64,000 bases of DNA from Aphelenchoides besseyi (taxonomy: Eukaryota > Nematoda > Chromadorea > Rhabditida > Aphelenchoididae): NCBI GenBank assembly GCA_024699855.1, contig JAMPIQ010000002.1:11780001-11844000 (forward strand), in the 5' to 3' direction. The notes under the pieces are model-generated. The model did not search any database, was not told the origin of the DNA, and was given only the letters and a program-made list of their open reading frames with translations. A program made the position numbers and the translations under genes. Positions within the stretch are counted from its first letter, which is position 1. Every line of letters starts with the position of its first letter. This document shows, piece after piece, positions 31,728 to 41,318 of this stretch.

Positions 31728-32189
31728 AAGGATGAAAGTGAAAGCAAGATGACCCGTAGATGAGGACCAAATGGCCCGGCATTCAAAAGTGAGCGAGCTT
31801 TGTCTGTTTGCAAGTAATAAAAACAGAAACCGTCGAACGTTTGAAATGAATACGAACGTTGAGATCAATCAAAAATTTGATCAGCCAACGGAAGACACCA
31901 CTAGCCACCAATACGATCAACCAAAAACTCATACGATTGTCAAACAGAAAAGCACTAATGCAACGAACAGTATTGGTGTCGCTTAGTTATATAGGTGATC
32001 ACGATTTAACTTTACGACGAATTGGGCGGAGAGAAACCCGCCGATTCGTTGGCAATCAAACGGCACAGCTGAACAAAAACAAACGATGAGTGCAGTACTT
32101 CAAAACGATAGTGAGATCAAAGGGATGGAAGTGAAAGCAAGATGACCCGTGGATAAGGACCAAATCGCCGGCATTCAAAAGTGAACCAG
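31728..32189 (+). repeat. Pair of about 70-bp direct repeats
   Basis: 31728-31797 and 32120-32189 share GAAAGTGAAAGCAAGATGAC, GGACCAAAT and GCATTCAAAAGTGA with few differences. The 320 bp between them has no recognisable gene. Confidence 0.7.
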
Positions 32190-32744
32190 AAGTCCCGAAA
32201 TAATCAACGCGCAACATACGAACGGCACAACTGAATGATTGATCGACCCGTGGACGATTTTGAACGACGAATGCACAAACTCATTGAAACAACGGAAGAA
32301 GTGTTGAGATTTAACGAATAAACGATTGGAAAAAAATGACCGTCCAAAACCTCATCATTGGAAAATTTCGTTAAATTCTGCATCATTTGGCCAAGATGCA
32401 ATTTCCGAGCCATTCCGATAGAACTTTGCAACCTTTCTCGACGCCAAACAAAAACTGCCAGTCTTGTTTATCAACAACAAAAAACCGCATTAAAAAAACG
32501 GTTCAGAAATCGCCGAGAAATAAGCTTTCAAAAACTTCACGTTGTGCTGGGACACCGTGTATATCGAATTCGTTTTGATTAATGAATGAACGAATATTTG
32601 ATTAAATGAGTGTGCAAGTACTCAATAAAATAAAACAAAATGCATTCGAAATACTAATTCCCTCTGCAAAAATTTTCACAAGCCAAAAAGATTTCAAGCG
32701 ACCCATTATGCCAAGAATAACGCTCAATTTTAAATGACTACAAG
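32190..32744. other. No gene recognised
   Basis: AT-rich sequence with short overlapping open frames in both strands and no domain signal. Confidence 0.4.
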
Positions 32745-32890
32745 TAATCCTCCCTCCAATTAAAAAAAGCGAGGACCGTCTGTTTGTCAACATTCAAACG
32801 ACCGAAAGTGTGCACGTTTTTGAAAAATGAAGAACCAGTCTTCTTATGCTAATTCGTGTGCACGAGAAAGAACGGTCGTGAAATGACCGA
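32745..32890 (-). repeat. Diverged end of G-poor repeat family
   Basis: Shares CCTCCCTCC, AGCGAG, GTCTGTTTGTC, GTGTGCAC and CTTATGCTAATT in the same order as 46845-46985, i.e. the reverse complement of the element end at 44012-44162. More decayed than the others. Confidence 0.5.
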
Positions 32891-33196
32891 GAAGCGGAAA
32901 ATGTCCAAGTCTTACGTTAACAGCTACTGCTTTTGACTAGTTTTGATTGAGTTGTTGGTTTTGAAGCTAGAATTTGCACTAAGTTACGAATTGATGCTTA
33001 GATTCAATGTTGTATAAATGTGAATGTGATTGGAGTTCATGACTGCATATGATTTTGTTTTTGGCTGTCAAATAAGTAACAATATAAGCGTTCAGCAAAA
33101 TTACGTCAAAAGAATGCGAAATGAAAACGAAAATCACTTCGGTTTTGTTCTGTCTTAGATCGGTCGCTTCTGCTTTGAGAGAAATACGAAATTGCA

Positions 33197-34108
33197 ATGT
33201 CGTTCGTCGATCCTATGGATGTGCAGGAAGGCGAAAGTGAAACAAATCAAAAGAAAGAAGGAGCCGAGCCGACGAAGAAAGCTGATGAGACAAGCGATCG
33301 TTCTAAGGTAAATTGCGGGTATAGTTCAAAAGTTAAATGGTTCGTATTTGTTTCAGAAAATTTAATATTAGTTTACGACTGCAGAAGAAATTAATAATGT
33401 GCAAATCAATGACACGACCGTGTAAGCATTCAGAATTCAACTGATAATTCAAAGTCCACTTTCAGCGATATCGTCATGTCAGTCGAAACGATACTCGGTG
33501 TACACGTGACCAAAGACTTTGAGAAAGTATTTGGTGTTTTACTCTCAAATGGCGAGAATACCATATTGCACATGAAATCTTGGAACGATATAGGATCAAC
33601 GTTGATGGCAGGCCTATCAGTCGATAAAGTTTACGCGTTTCGAGACCTCAAAGCAGAGAAGAAAACATTCTCGCGTGGAAACACGGTGTGTGACGTGAAA
33701 TTCACAAAGAACTCCAGCTACGAGTTAATAGGAAACAAGATTCAAGAAACCTTCGAATTCGTACAACTTGCTGATGTTGCCATTCATGTTGGAAAGTTTC
33801 GTAAGTATTACAATAGTCACTTTAATTTTGATATGTTCCAGAAACTCTTGCGTTTATACAAAAAGAATTGAAAGAGCAGTCGGGGCAATACGTCGGAGCC
33901 ATCGTTTATGGCGAAATTCGAGTTCCTGTCAAATCGAATGAAAACTTCAGTGGAAAAAAAAGGTCAAAAAGTGAAAGTCAAAGGACGTTATTCGGATCCA
34001 TTTGTTGTTATGGATATGTGGACCGTCCTGCAAGACGAAGCATTGGAATTGAATAATCCGCAACTGCGAGCTTTCAAAACACCGACGAGAAAGCGCAAGT
34101 GTGCGTAA
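33197..34108 (+). CDS. RPA-like OB-fold protein with one frameshift
   Basis: Exon 1 starts MSFVDPMDVQEGESE, an acidic and lysine-rich leader. Exons 2-4 give SVETILGVHVTKDFEKVFGV, LLSNGENTILHMKSWNDIG, KVYAFRDLKAEKKTF, QLADVAIHVGKF and a basic tail KTPTRKRKCA. The strand pattern and the W in the second strand suit an RPA70-like OB fold. In the last exon the frame is continuous only if one A of a run of eight (33953-33961) is ignored: one frame gives YVGAIVYGEIRVPVKSNENF and the other GQKVKVKGRYSDPFVVMDMW. This is either a real frameshift or a sequencing error. The gene sits 0.9 kb upstream of the Helitron ORFs on the same strand. Confidence 0.55.
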
Positions 34109-34989
34109 GACGTGATCAGTATCGTAGTCGTAGTATTAGGATGATAGGTCTATTGTGGAATAAATGATTCACATACATACGTCAACTATAACAGTTTCAT
34201 CAGCTATGAAGAAAATTGTTTGACAGAATACGTTCATGTAAATACAATTGCGACTTCATATCAAAACTTTTGAATGAAATTAAAAATCTTCATTCGATGT
34301 TGTGCTCGTTCTGTGTGTCAGTGTCTATTTTGTTCGTCAAGTTTGTTTAAGACGTCTTGATGGCTAATTGAACTTGCTTTCAGTTGTGTTATCGTCTACA
34401 AAGGGAAAATACTACTTTCCGGGTAAGTGAAAATACCAGGTTGTTGTTTATATTTGATGACATTTCAGGTTTATTTCGTTCGTCAAATTTGTTCATTTCG
34501 TCGTCAAATTGTTCATTGAAATCGCCGTAAAGTTGAACTCTGTAAATTGCCGTCAGTTTGATTGCTACAACTCGTTTCGGTTTTTACTGAGGTAAGATTA
34601 TTCGCAACACATGTAAATGGCAGCGATTTTTTCAGACAAAAACGACCATTAATCGTTGAGTCGTCAGTCAATCGGTCTACTGCGACTTCAACTTTGTTCA
34701 ATTGTTGACTCACGTCGCAAAAATTTTTGTTTTGGTTCAAGTCATTCGTTGCAAGTGACGCAGCAACGTCTTAGTTGTCAAAAATTCGTGACCAGTGGCG
34801 CGGTTACGTCTTATACAAGGTGCCATTAAAGACAATTTTGGTGGCGCGAAATTGTCAAACTTTGATAGCTTAATCTTGATCACACTTTATATAACATAAA
34901 TTAGTCATACACAAGTATTTTGGTCATTTCAATTCTGTTTTTGTTTGTGTTTATAAACTTTGACTGTCATTACGTTGAATCAATAAAAA
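34109..34989. other. Possible 5' flank of the Helitron
   Basis: No gene recognised. A TATA-like TTTATATAAC at 34887-34896 lies about 95 bp before the first Helitron ATG. I could not find a convincing Helitron 5' terminus. Confidence 0.4.
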
Positions 34990-35562
34990 ATGCCTAAACG
35001 AAGAATCCAATTGACTGAGGAAGAGAAGAAAGAACAGGAAGTAGAAAGAAAACGTAAGAATCGTGAACGTATGCAGAAGGTAAGAGCAGAACAGAAAGCA
35101 GCTAAACGGCAACTCACAAACCCACCGGTCAATAGAACCGAAATCGCGCAAGCATCAAAAATACAAGTTCAAATCGCCGGAAGTGCTCAAGAAACATCCA
35201 CAGAACCCCAATCAACTGCATCTCCAGACATATTACACCAAATGTCGATTGTCAATATCAACACCGAAGAACCGATGCTCACTATCGAACAAGTTCTGGG
35301 CAACAAATTCGGCACTCATTGTCAATCGAATGAAGTCTGTGAAGCTGCTCGAAGCGAATGTCAAATGTCCAGGTTGCAACTACCGAACATGGAGAACATT
35401 AGTGAATGGATCGATTTTGAATCAATTGTTTTTGGTCTATTAAACTTGATTGCTAACAGTTCATTGAAAGTTGGGTTAATGTCGATGTCCTTTTGGACCG
35501 ATTACTATCGTACAGCCGAACCGAATCCATTGAAGTACTTGATTGTCAAACCACCAATATAG
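34990..35562 (+). CDS. Helitron N-terminal region (start of polyprotein)
   Basis: 190 codons from MPKRRIQLTEEEKKEQEVER. Highly basic helix (RKNRERMQKVRAEQKAAKRQ) suggesting nuclear targeting or DNA contact, then a Ser/Thr/Pro linker, THCQSNEVCEAARSEC, and WIDFESIVFGLLNLIAN leading into the protease. It overlaps the next open frame by 70 nt. That frame lacks an ATG at its start, so the two were probably one ORF joined across a frameshift. Confidence 0.75.
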   Translation: MPKRRIQLTEEEKKEQEVERKRKNRERMQKVRAEQKAAKRQLTNPPVNRTEIAQASKIQVQIAGSAQETSTEPQSTASPDILHQMSIVNINTEEPMLTIEQVLGNKFGTHCQSNEVCEAARSECQMSRLQLPNMENISEWIDFESIVFGLLNLIANSSLKVGLMSMSFWTDYYRTAEPNPLKYLIVKPPI

Positions 35563-38213
35563 ATCCAAACGAAGATGTTTATTTGCTGATCCCGATTCAA
35601 AACAGTGGACACTACGTTTTGGCAGTGATGGAGAAGAAGGCGTTCAGTGATCATTGTATTCTACATTATTGCGATTCACTTCACCATCCCGTTTCTCAAA
35701 GTGTATATTCGCTGATCTATTCAATCTACAGTCAATTTTTCACTCGTTGGGTTGGTTTGAATTCAAGCTCGCAAATGTTCTTGAACGACATTGGATACCA
35801 AAGTGATTTGCAACAAGATGGATGTAATTGTGCTGCTTATGTTGTTTCTAACGCCGTAAATTTCTTTGAGAATAAACATCGACATTCGAATGGAATTTTT
35901 TTGAACAAGTTAAACGAAGACGGTTTCGAGAAACGCTTGAATCTGTTTGATATGCTAGAGGCTTTGTTTACATCCGTTCGTAATGTCAATCAAAGTGACA
36001 ATAGTGAACCGATGGAACAATCTGAATCGATTGAAGTTGTAAACGAAATGAATGCTGATAAACGTCAAAAGCGTCTACAACAATTTCGCAATAGCCAAAC
36101 AAAAAAACGTAGTTTAGAATCTGAAGAACAGCGAGCTGATAGGTTAAAACAACAGAAAGAACGTCAAAATGACTTTCGTGCAACAGAATCAGACCAACAG
36201 AAAGCTGATCGTTTGAACAAGGACAAATTGCAACATCAACAACAACGAATAGTGGCAAAGCAAAAACAAGTTCAATCGAATGTTGCTGCAATTCCAACCA
36301 ATGTTCCAGTTCATCGATTAAGTAAAATGAACGTTGAATGCGAATGTGAAGCTTTGCATTTCGAAGAAGAACGAGTTGGTAATAAGCGAACCTTCAACGA
36401 TTGCTGTAATCATGGAAAGATCAGTTTTCCAGACTTACCGGCATTACCACAAGAGTTGGAAGATCTGTTCACTGAGAAACATCCACTGTCGAAGAACTTT
36501 TTGGAAAACATTCGCAAGTACAATTCGGCTAACAGTTTTGCAGCTTTCAACGTTAAGATGCGATCGTTTGCAAATCCCGGTCCATACTGTTTCTCGATTC
36601 AAGGCCAAATCTGCTATGAGATCGACGAAAGTGTAAGTGCACCAGCTGATCGAAAATACGGCCAATTGTTCTTTTCTGATCCCGCTGAAGTAGTTGATCG
36701 ACGATTAAACACATCAACTGGAACTAAAAAAGAACTAATGGAGTTGTTGGACAAGTTGATACGAGAACACAATCCACACGCCCAAATGCACATGATGATG
36801 AATGAGTTGATGAAAGAAGAGGAAGAAGCAGGAAGACCGGTTGAGAACGTCAAAATGGCCTTCAAGATGCGACCAGGTTATGATGCAAATCGTTTCAACG
36901 AACCAACTGTCGACGAAATTGGCGCCGTTTTTACAACTGATGCATCTGGAGATATTCCCGATATGTCATTAGTCATCCAACTCAAGAACGAACCGACACC
37001 GCGAAGAATTAGTTCATTGAGTGCGTTTGCCACTTCATGGTTGTATCCGCTCTTCTTCCCAAAAGGTACGTTTGGATGGTCAATTGACATGACAAAACAG
37101 AACGCGAACAAACAAACTCGATTAACTCGAGCGGAATTCCACAGCTACCGATTGGCTATTCGCAAACACTCCAACAGTCGTATTCACTACGGTAAGAAGT
37201 TGTTTCAACAATTTGTTGTTGATTCTTACGTCCAAGTCGAAAGTGATCGTATGCGACGGATTCAACAAAACCAAAAGCAATTGAAGACCATGCACTACCA
37301 CGAATTACACGCGAGTTTGAGTCGAATGGGACAACAACTAAACCGAGACATCGGAAGAATCCACGTATTGCCATCGACACACTTTGGATCTCCACGATTC
37401 ATGCGTGAGAACTATCAGGACGCAATGGCGATCGTTTTGAACAATGGAAAACCGGATCTGTTCATTACGATGACGTGTGATGCAATGTGGCCGGATATTG
37501 TGGAAACAATTAAGGAAACGATTGTTGTGGGAGCCCATCAAACAGCAAGTGATCGTCCTGACATCGTCGTTGCTCGTGTATTCGCTCTGAAAGTTGAAGC
37601 AGTGATTGGTGATTTGGTTAAGAAGCAAATCTTCGGAGAACCGAAGTGTTTTGTTTACGTGACTGAGTTCCAGAAACGAAGTCTGCCGCACATTCATTGT
37701 TTGTTGAGTTTGAAAGATGGACAAAAGTTCTTGCAAGCAGAGAATATCGACAAGTACTTCAGTGCTGAATTGCCACCAGAATTCGATCCAGAACTGTTGG
37801 AACTAGTAAGTAAGTACATGATCCATCGAGTTTGTGGTGTTCAAAATCCAAAAGCTCCGTGTATGATCAATGGAAAATGCCGACACAAGTTTCCGAAGCA
37901 ATTCCTCGACGAAACCAAAGTGAACGAACACGGATATCCATTCTTGAAAAGACCGAACAACGGACGAACGATTGAGATCAAAAACAACAAATACGACAAT
38001 CGACGAGTAGTTCCGTACAGTTGGTATTTGTTGAAACGTTATCGCTGTCACATCAACGTCGAAATTGTGAGCTCCATTAAGAACGTGAAGTATCTGTACA
38101 AGTACGCGTACAAAGGACACGACGCCGCTTCACTGGAACTTCAATCATCAGGAAACATCAACCACGACGAAATCAAAGATCACATCGACGGTCCGTTATG
38201 TTGGTCCAGTTGA
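35493..38213 (+). CDS. Helitron C48-like protease and HUH Rep region
   Basis: 906 codons. Near the start, SGHYVLAVMEK, HYCDSLHH and LQQDGCNCAAYVVSNA give the His, Asp, Gln and Cys expected of a Ulp1/C48 cysteine protease. A charged coiled-coil linker rich in Lys, Gln and Glu follows. The Helitron Rep domain has PDLFITMTCDAMWPDIVETI, FQKRSLPHIHCLL (the HUH metal site) and VKYLYKYAYKG (catalytic tyrosines). The frame is lost at HIDG, where one extra base near 38192 leads to a stop; the next frame continues as RYVGPVEACYRIL. Confidence 0.88.
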   Translation: MDRLLSYSRTESIEVLDCQTTNIDPNEDVYLLIPIQNSGHYVLAVMEKKAFSDHCILHYCDSLHHPVSQSVYSLIYSIYSQFFTRWVGLNSSSQMFLNDIGYQSDLQQDGCNCAAYVVSNAVNFFENKHRHSNGIFLNKLNEDGFEKRLNLFDMLEALFTSVRNVNQSDNSEPMEQSESIEVVNEMNADKRQKRLQQFRNSQTKKRSLESEEQRADRLKQQKERQNDFRATESDQQKADRLNKDKLQHQQQRIVAKQKQVQSNVAAIPTNVPVHRLSKMNVECECEALHFEEERVGNKRTFNDCCNHGKISFPDLPALPQELEDLFTEKHPLSKNFLENIRKYNSANSFAAFNVKMRSFANPGPYCFSIQGQICYEIDESVSAPADRKYGQLFFSDPAEVVDRRLNTSTGTKKELMELLDKLIREHNPHAQMHMMMNELMKEEEEAGRPVENVKMAFKMRPGYDANRFNEPTVDEIGAVFTTDASGDIPDMSLVIQLKNEPTPRRISSLSAFATSWLYPLFFPKGTFGWSIDMTKQNANKQTRLTRAEFHSYRLAIRKHSNSRIHYGKKLFQQFVVDSYVQVESDRMRRIQQNQKQLKTMHYHELHASLSRMGQQLNRDIGRIHVLPSTHFGSPRFMRENYQDAMAIVLNNGKPDLFITMTCDAMWPDIVETIKETIVVGAHQTASDRPDIVVARVFALKVEAVIGDLVKKQIFGEPKCFVYVTEFQKRSLPHIHCLLSLKDGQKFLQAENIDKYFSAELPPEFDPELLELVSKYMIHRVCGVQNPKAPCMINGKCRHKFPKQFLDETKVNEHGYPFLKRPNNGRTIEIKNNKYDNRRVVPYSWYLLKRYRCHINVEIVSSIKNVKYLYKYAYKGHDAASLELQSSGNINHDEIKDHIDGPLCWSS

Positions 38214-40423
38214 AGCGTGCTATCGAATTCTGAAGTTGAAAATGCACGACAAGTCCCACCATGTCGAACGTCTACCAATCCATCTCGAAAATCAACAAGC
38301 AGTCTTCATCGACGAAGATTGTGACTTGGAGAAAGCAAAAAAGATCATGGAAAAAGGAACTAAACTCATGGACTTCTTCAGATTGAATGAAAGAGACTCC
38401 AACTGCTCGATCTTTGTTGTACTCGGAAGTACCCACTCATTACAGTTGGAAGACAATCACCATCAACGTCAACCAAACAACTGAAACGATCACACAATGG
38501 GAGCCGAGAGTTCGAAGCAGCAAAACTGTTGGACGAATGTACGCCATCAGTCCAAGTCAAGGAGATCTCTGGCATTTGCGTCTTCTTCTTCAGCATGTGA
38601 AAGGAGCAAAGAGTTTCAAGGAACTTCGAACAGTGAATGGAATCGAGTACCAAAACAATGGAGAAGCGTGTTTGGTTTTGGGTTTGATTGACGACGATGA
38701 AGAGTACGTCAAGTGTATGAAAGAAGCAGTGAAAGTGTTGATGCCCAAAAAACTGCGAACACTTTTCGTCAACATTCTCATCCACTGCAATCCGGCCGAT
38801 CCAAAAAGGTTGTGGGAGATGTTCAAAGACGACTTGAGCGAAGACTTCAACCGACACTTGAAGGACAAATCCAAAGCGATCGCGCGAGCATACAAACGAA
38901 TCGACACACTTCTTCAACGCCAAAACAAGTCGATCAAAGACTTTCCATCAATGGACGCAGTTGAAGACATTGACGAGATTGACGACACCATCGATCACGA
39001 CCAGGAATTGGAAGCCGCGAAAGAGTTGTACGAGACGTTAAACGCCGAACAGAAAGTAGTCGTTGACAAAGTTGTGGACGCTCTTCTCACTCCACAGAAT
39101 GATGGAAAGCCGAAATGCTTCTTTGTTGACGGATTGGGTGGAACCGGTAAGACTTACGTTTACAAGACTTTGTGTCATTTCATCAACGGCAACAAAATGA
39201 AGTTCCTGACATGTGCATTCACCGGAATTGCTGCTTTGTTGTTACCGGACGGACGAACATGTCACAAGACATTCGGTCTCGGAGTTCCACTTGATCGCGA
39301 TTCCAATTCGAAATTGACAGCGACAAGTCGAGCCGGTAAGATGCTGATGAATGCTGATGCGATCATTTGGGACGAAGCACCGATGGCTCCACGATACGCA
39401 CTCGAAATCGCCGACCGAAAACTCAGGGAACTGATGAGAAGTAGTTTACCATTTGGAGGCAAGATCATGGTCCTTGGAGGCGACTTTCGACAAATTCTTC
39501 CAATTTTGAAATACGGTACAGTCAGCGAAACGATCAATCTCTCCATTTGTTCGTCAAGTTTGTGGAAGCACTTTGAGCAGTTGAAGTTAACCAAAAACAT
39601 GCGAACGAAACCAACCGAAGTGCAATTTGCTGCTTTCCTTAAACAAGTCGGAGAGGGAACTTTGAACGATGCAGACGAACTGATCAATTTACCGTCTCAT
39701 TGTTTAGTCAACAAAAGCTTGGAAGAAGAGATTTTCGGTGAGTTGATAAAGAAAAAGAAGTTTACGGAAATGGGCAACTCGGCGATTTTGGTCTCTAAAC
39801 ACATCGGAGTGAACGAATCAAACGAACAAGTTCTCAAAATGGTGGATGGACAATCAAAAACTTATGTCTCCATTGACTCTGCTATTGATGCCGAAAGCTG
39901 TTCTGATCAAACGTTGCTATTGCCGGAGTATTTGAACATGATTGAAGAAGGTTCTCTACCTCCTCATAAGTTGGAACTGAAGGTAAATGCGATCGTGATT
40001 CTCATCCGAAATTTGTCCCAAGAAGACGGCCTATGCAATGGAACTCGAATGTTGGTTGTGGCCATGAATGATCATTCTATTGAATGCGAGATTCTGACCG
40101 GACATCATGCACGTGAGCGTCACATCATTCCTCGAATCAACATTACGATCGATTATCGCGGAATGTTCCAACTGAACCGAAAACAGTTTCCGTTGAAATT
40201 GGCTTTCGCAATGACAATCAACAAGAGTCAAGGGCAGACGTTCGAACGAGTTGGATTGAATCTCGAACATCAAGTCTTCGAACATGGCCAGTTGTACGTC
40301 GCTTTGTCTTGAGCACGATCTTGGGATTCAGTCAGAGTTTTCGTTCCAACAAATAACCGACAAGGTAATGGTGACTGTTTAGTGAAGAACATTGTGCATC
40401 GAGAGATCTTTAAACGACTATGA
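38214..40423 (+). pseudogene. Helitron Pif1-like helicase, minor lesions
   Basis: After a second single-base insertion (near 38403) the frame runs from 38387 as ARSLLYSEVPTHYSWKTI into a superfamily 1B helicase: Walker A GLGGTGKTYVYK, CAFTGIAALLL, Walker B IIWDEAPMAP, GDFRQILPIL, NMRTKPTEVQFA, and the C-terminal INKSQGQTFERVGLNLEHQV. A TGA at 40310-40312 (LS-stop-ARSWDSVRVFVPT) interrupts 37 codons before the conserved end (FKRL). Fragments A and B have CGA there or keep reading, so this is a private C-to-T nonsense. In these elements the helicase unwinds the strand displaced during rolling-circle transposition. Confidence 0.88.
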
Positions 40424-40494
40424 ACAATTAAACACAAAAAGTCCGTTAAGAATATAAACAAAAATGAAAGACTACATCAATCTAAACAACAAGC

Positions 40495-40514
40495 CCATGA
40501 CCTTCAGGTCATGG
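40495..40514 (+). terminator. Helitron 3' terminal hairpin
   Basis: CCATGACC-TTCA-GGTCATGG, perfect 8-bp stem. Position relative to the helicase stop and the flanking CAAG...CA bases agree with fragment A, whose stem differs by paired changes. Such hairpins mark Helitron 3' ends and stop strand transfer. Confidence 0.75.
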
Positions 40515-40970
40515 CACTTATCTGGTTCACTTCATCGACGAGCACCGATGGAGAACGGCAAAAACAAGTCGTCTGTTTCAGTTTGATACTTTGTTTGTTT
40601 TCAGGTGTAGTTCATTTGTTTCGTCATTCGTTCGAAATTACAATGTTCACTAACTGTTATGTAAGTCATGAGAACCGACTTTGCCGTTTAATCCTTTTTG
40701 TTTGAATTTCACAATGACTGGACATGTGCATGAACAACCGACTTTTCGATGGAGAACGCAAATGAAATGGTTAGTTTTCATTGCTAATCGGTGGGTTTTA
40801 CGATCGTATTTTCAGGTCTTTATTTCTGTCTCTCAAGATGTCTGAATTAAACGTTGTCGTTGGTAGCCGAAAAATAATTCGATGTCTCGATTTTTTTATG
40901 ACAAACATAAATAACAGTTCAATACTTCTGTTGGATGAAATTGATTTGTCTATGTAAATGCGTTGAAATG
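40515..40970. other. No gene recognised
   Basis: Flank of the Helitron; short unsupported open frames only. Confidence 0.4.
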
Positions 40971-40972
40971 GA

Positions 40973-41318
40973 GGCCCCCCGAAGGGGGGGCTGACCATAC
41001 TTGTCTTTTAAAAAAACATCAAATTACGTAAACACAAGTAAATAGGCGGTCGGCCCCCCCTTCGGGGGGGCCTCCCTTCAATTAACACGAAATGTTTATG
41101 TTATTTTTCTTCAACCATTTCATTTCAACAAATTGTTTCTGCGCACAACCGCTCGAACAAAAATTTGCATAAAATGAAAATCGATGCACAACAGACTCGC
41201 TCATTTTTTCGAAATCTGTGCACACGAATCGGTCGATCTGGATACAAACAAACAAACTTTACTAGCTTTTATTAATGGGACAAGTAAATAGGCGGTCGGC
41301 CCCCCCTTCGGGGGGGCC
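40973..41318. repeat. Three perfect C7/G7 hairpins
   Basis: Stems of C-runs and G-runs joined by TTC (or GAA when inverted), flanked by GG and CC: 40973-40991 (inverted orientation), 41052-41072 and 41298-41318. As RNA they would close on a CUUCGG loop, a very stable tetraloop. The first two face each other 60 bp apart and could also form one large cruciform. Confidence 0.88.
41043..41283 (+). repeat. Short copy of G-poor repeat element
   Basis: Starts AATAGGCGGTCGG plus the C7/G7 hairpin and CCTCCCTTCAATTAACAC, and ends ACTAGCTTTTATTAATGGGA. The long copy that follows directly starts and ends the same way, so this is probably an internally deleted version of it. Confidence 0.75.

Larger units (their letters stand above)
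34990..40514 (+). mobile_element. Near-complete autonomous Helitron
   Basis: A rolling-circle transposon encoding, in order, a basic N-terminal region, a C48 (Ulp1-like) cysteine protease, an HUH Rep nuclease and a Pif1-type helicase, followed 72 nt after the helicase stop by a perfect 8-bp hairpin. The right end is placed at that hairpin; the left end is unknown and could lie upstream of 34990, perhaps taking in the OB-fold gene at 33.2 kb. Lesions are few: one frame change near 35500-35560, single-base insertions near 38192 and 38403, and one nonsense codon at 40310. Confidence 0.92.

Noticed and set aside
40973..41318. CRISPR-like array from repeated hairpins
   Set aside because: Only three hairpins, mixed orientation, unequal spacing and a eukaryotic context.
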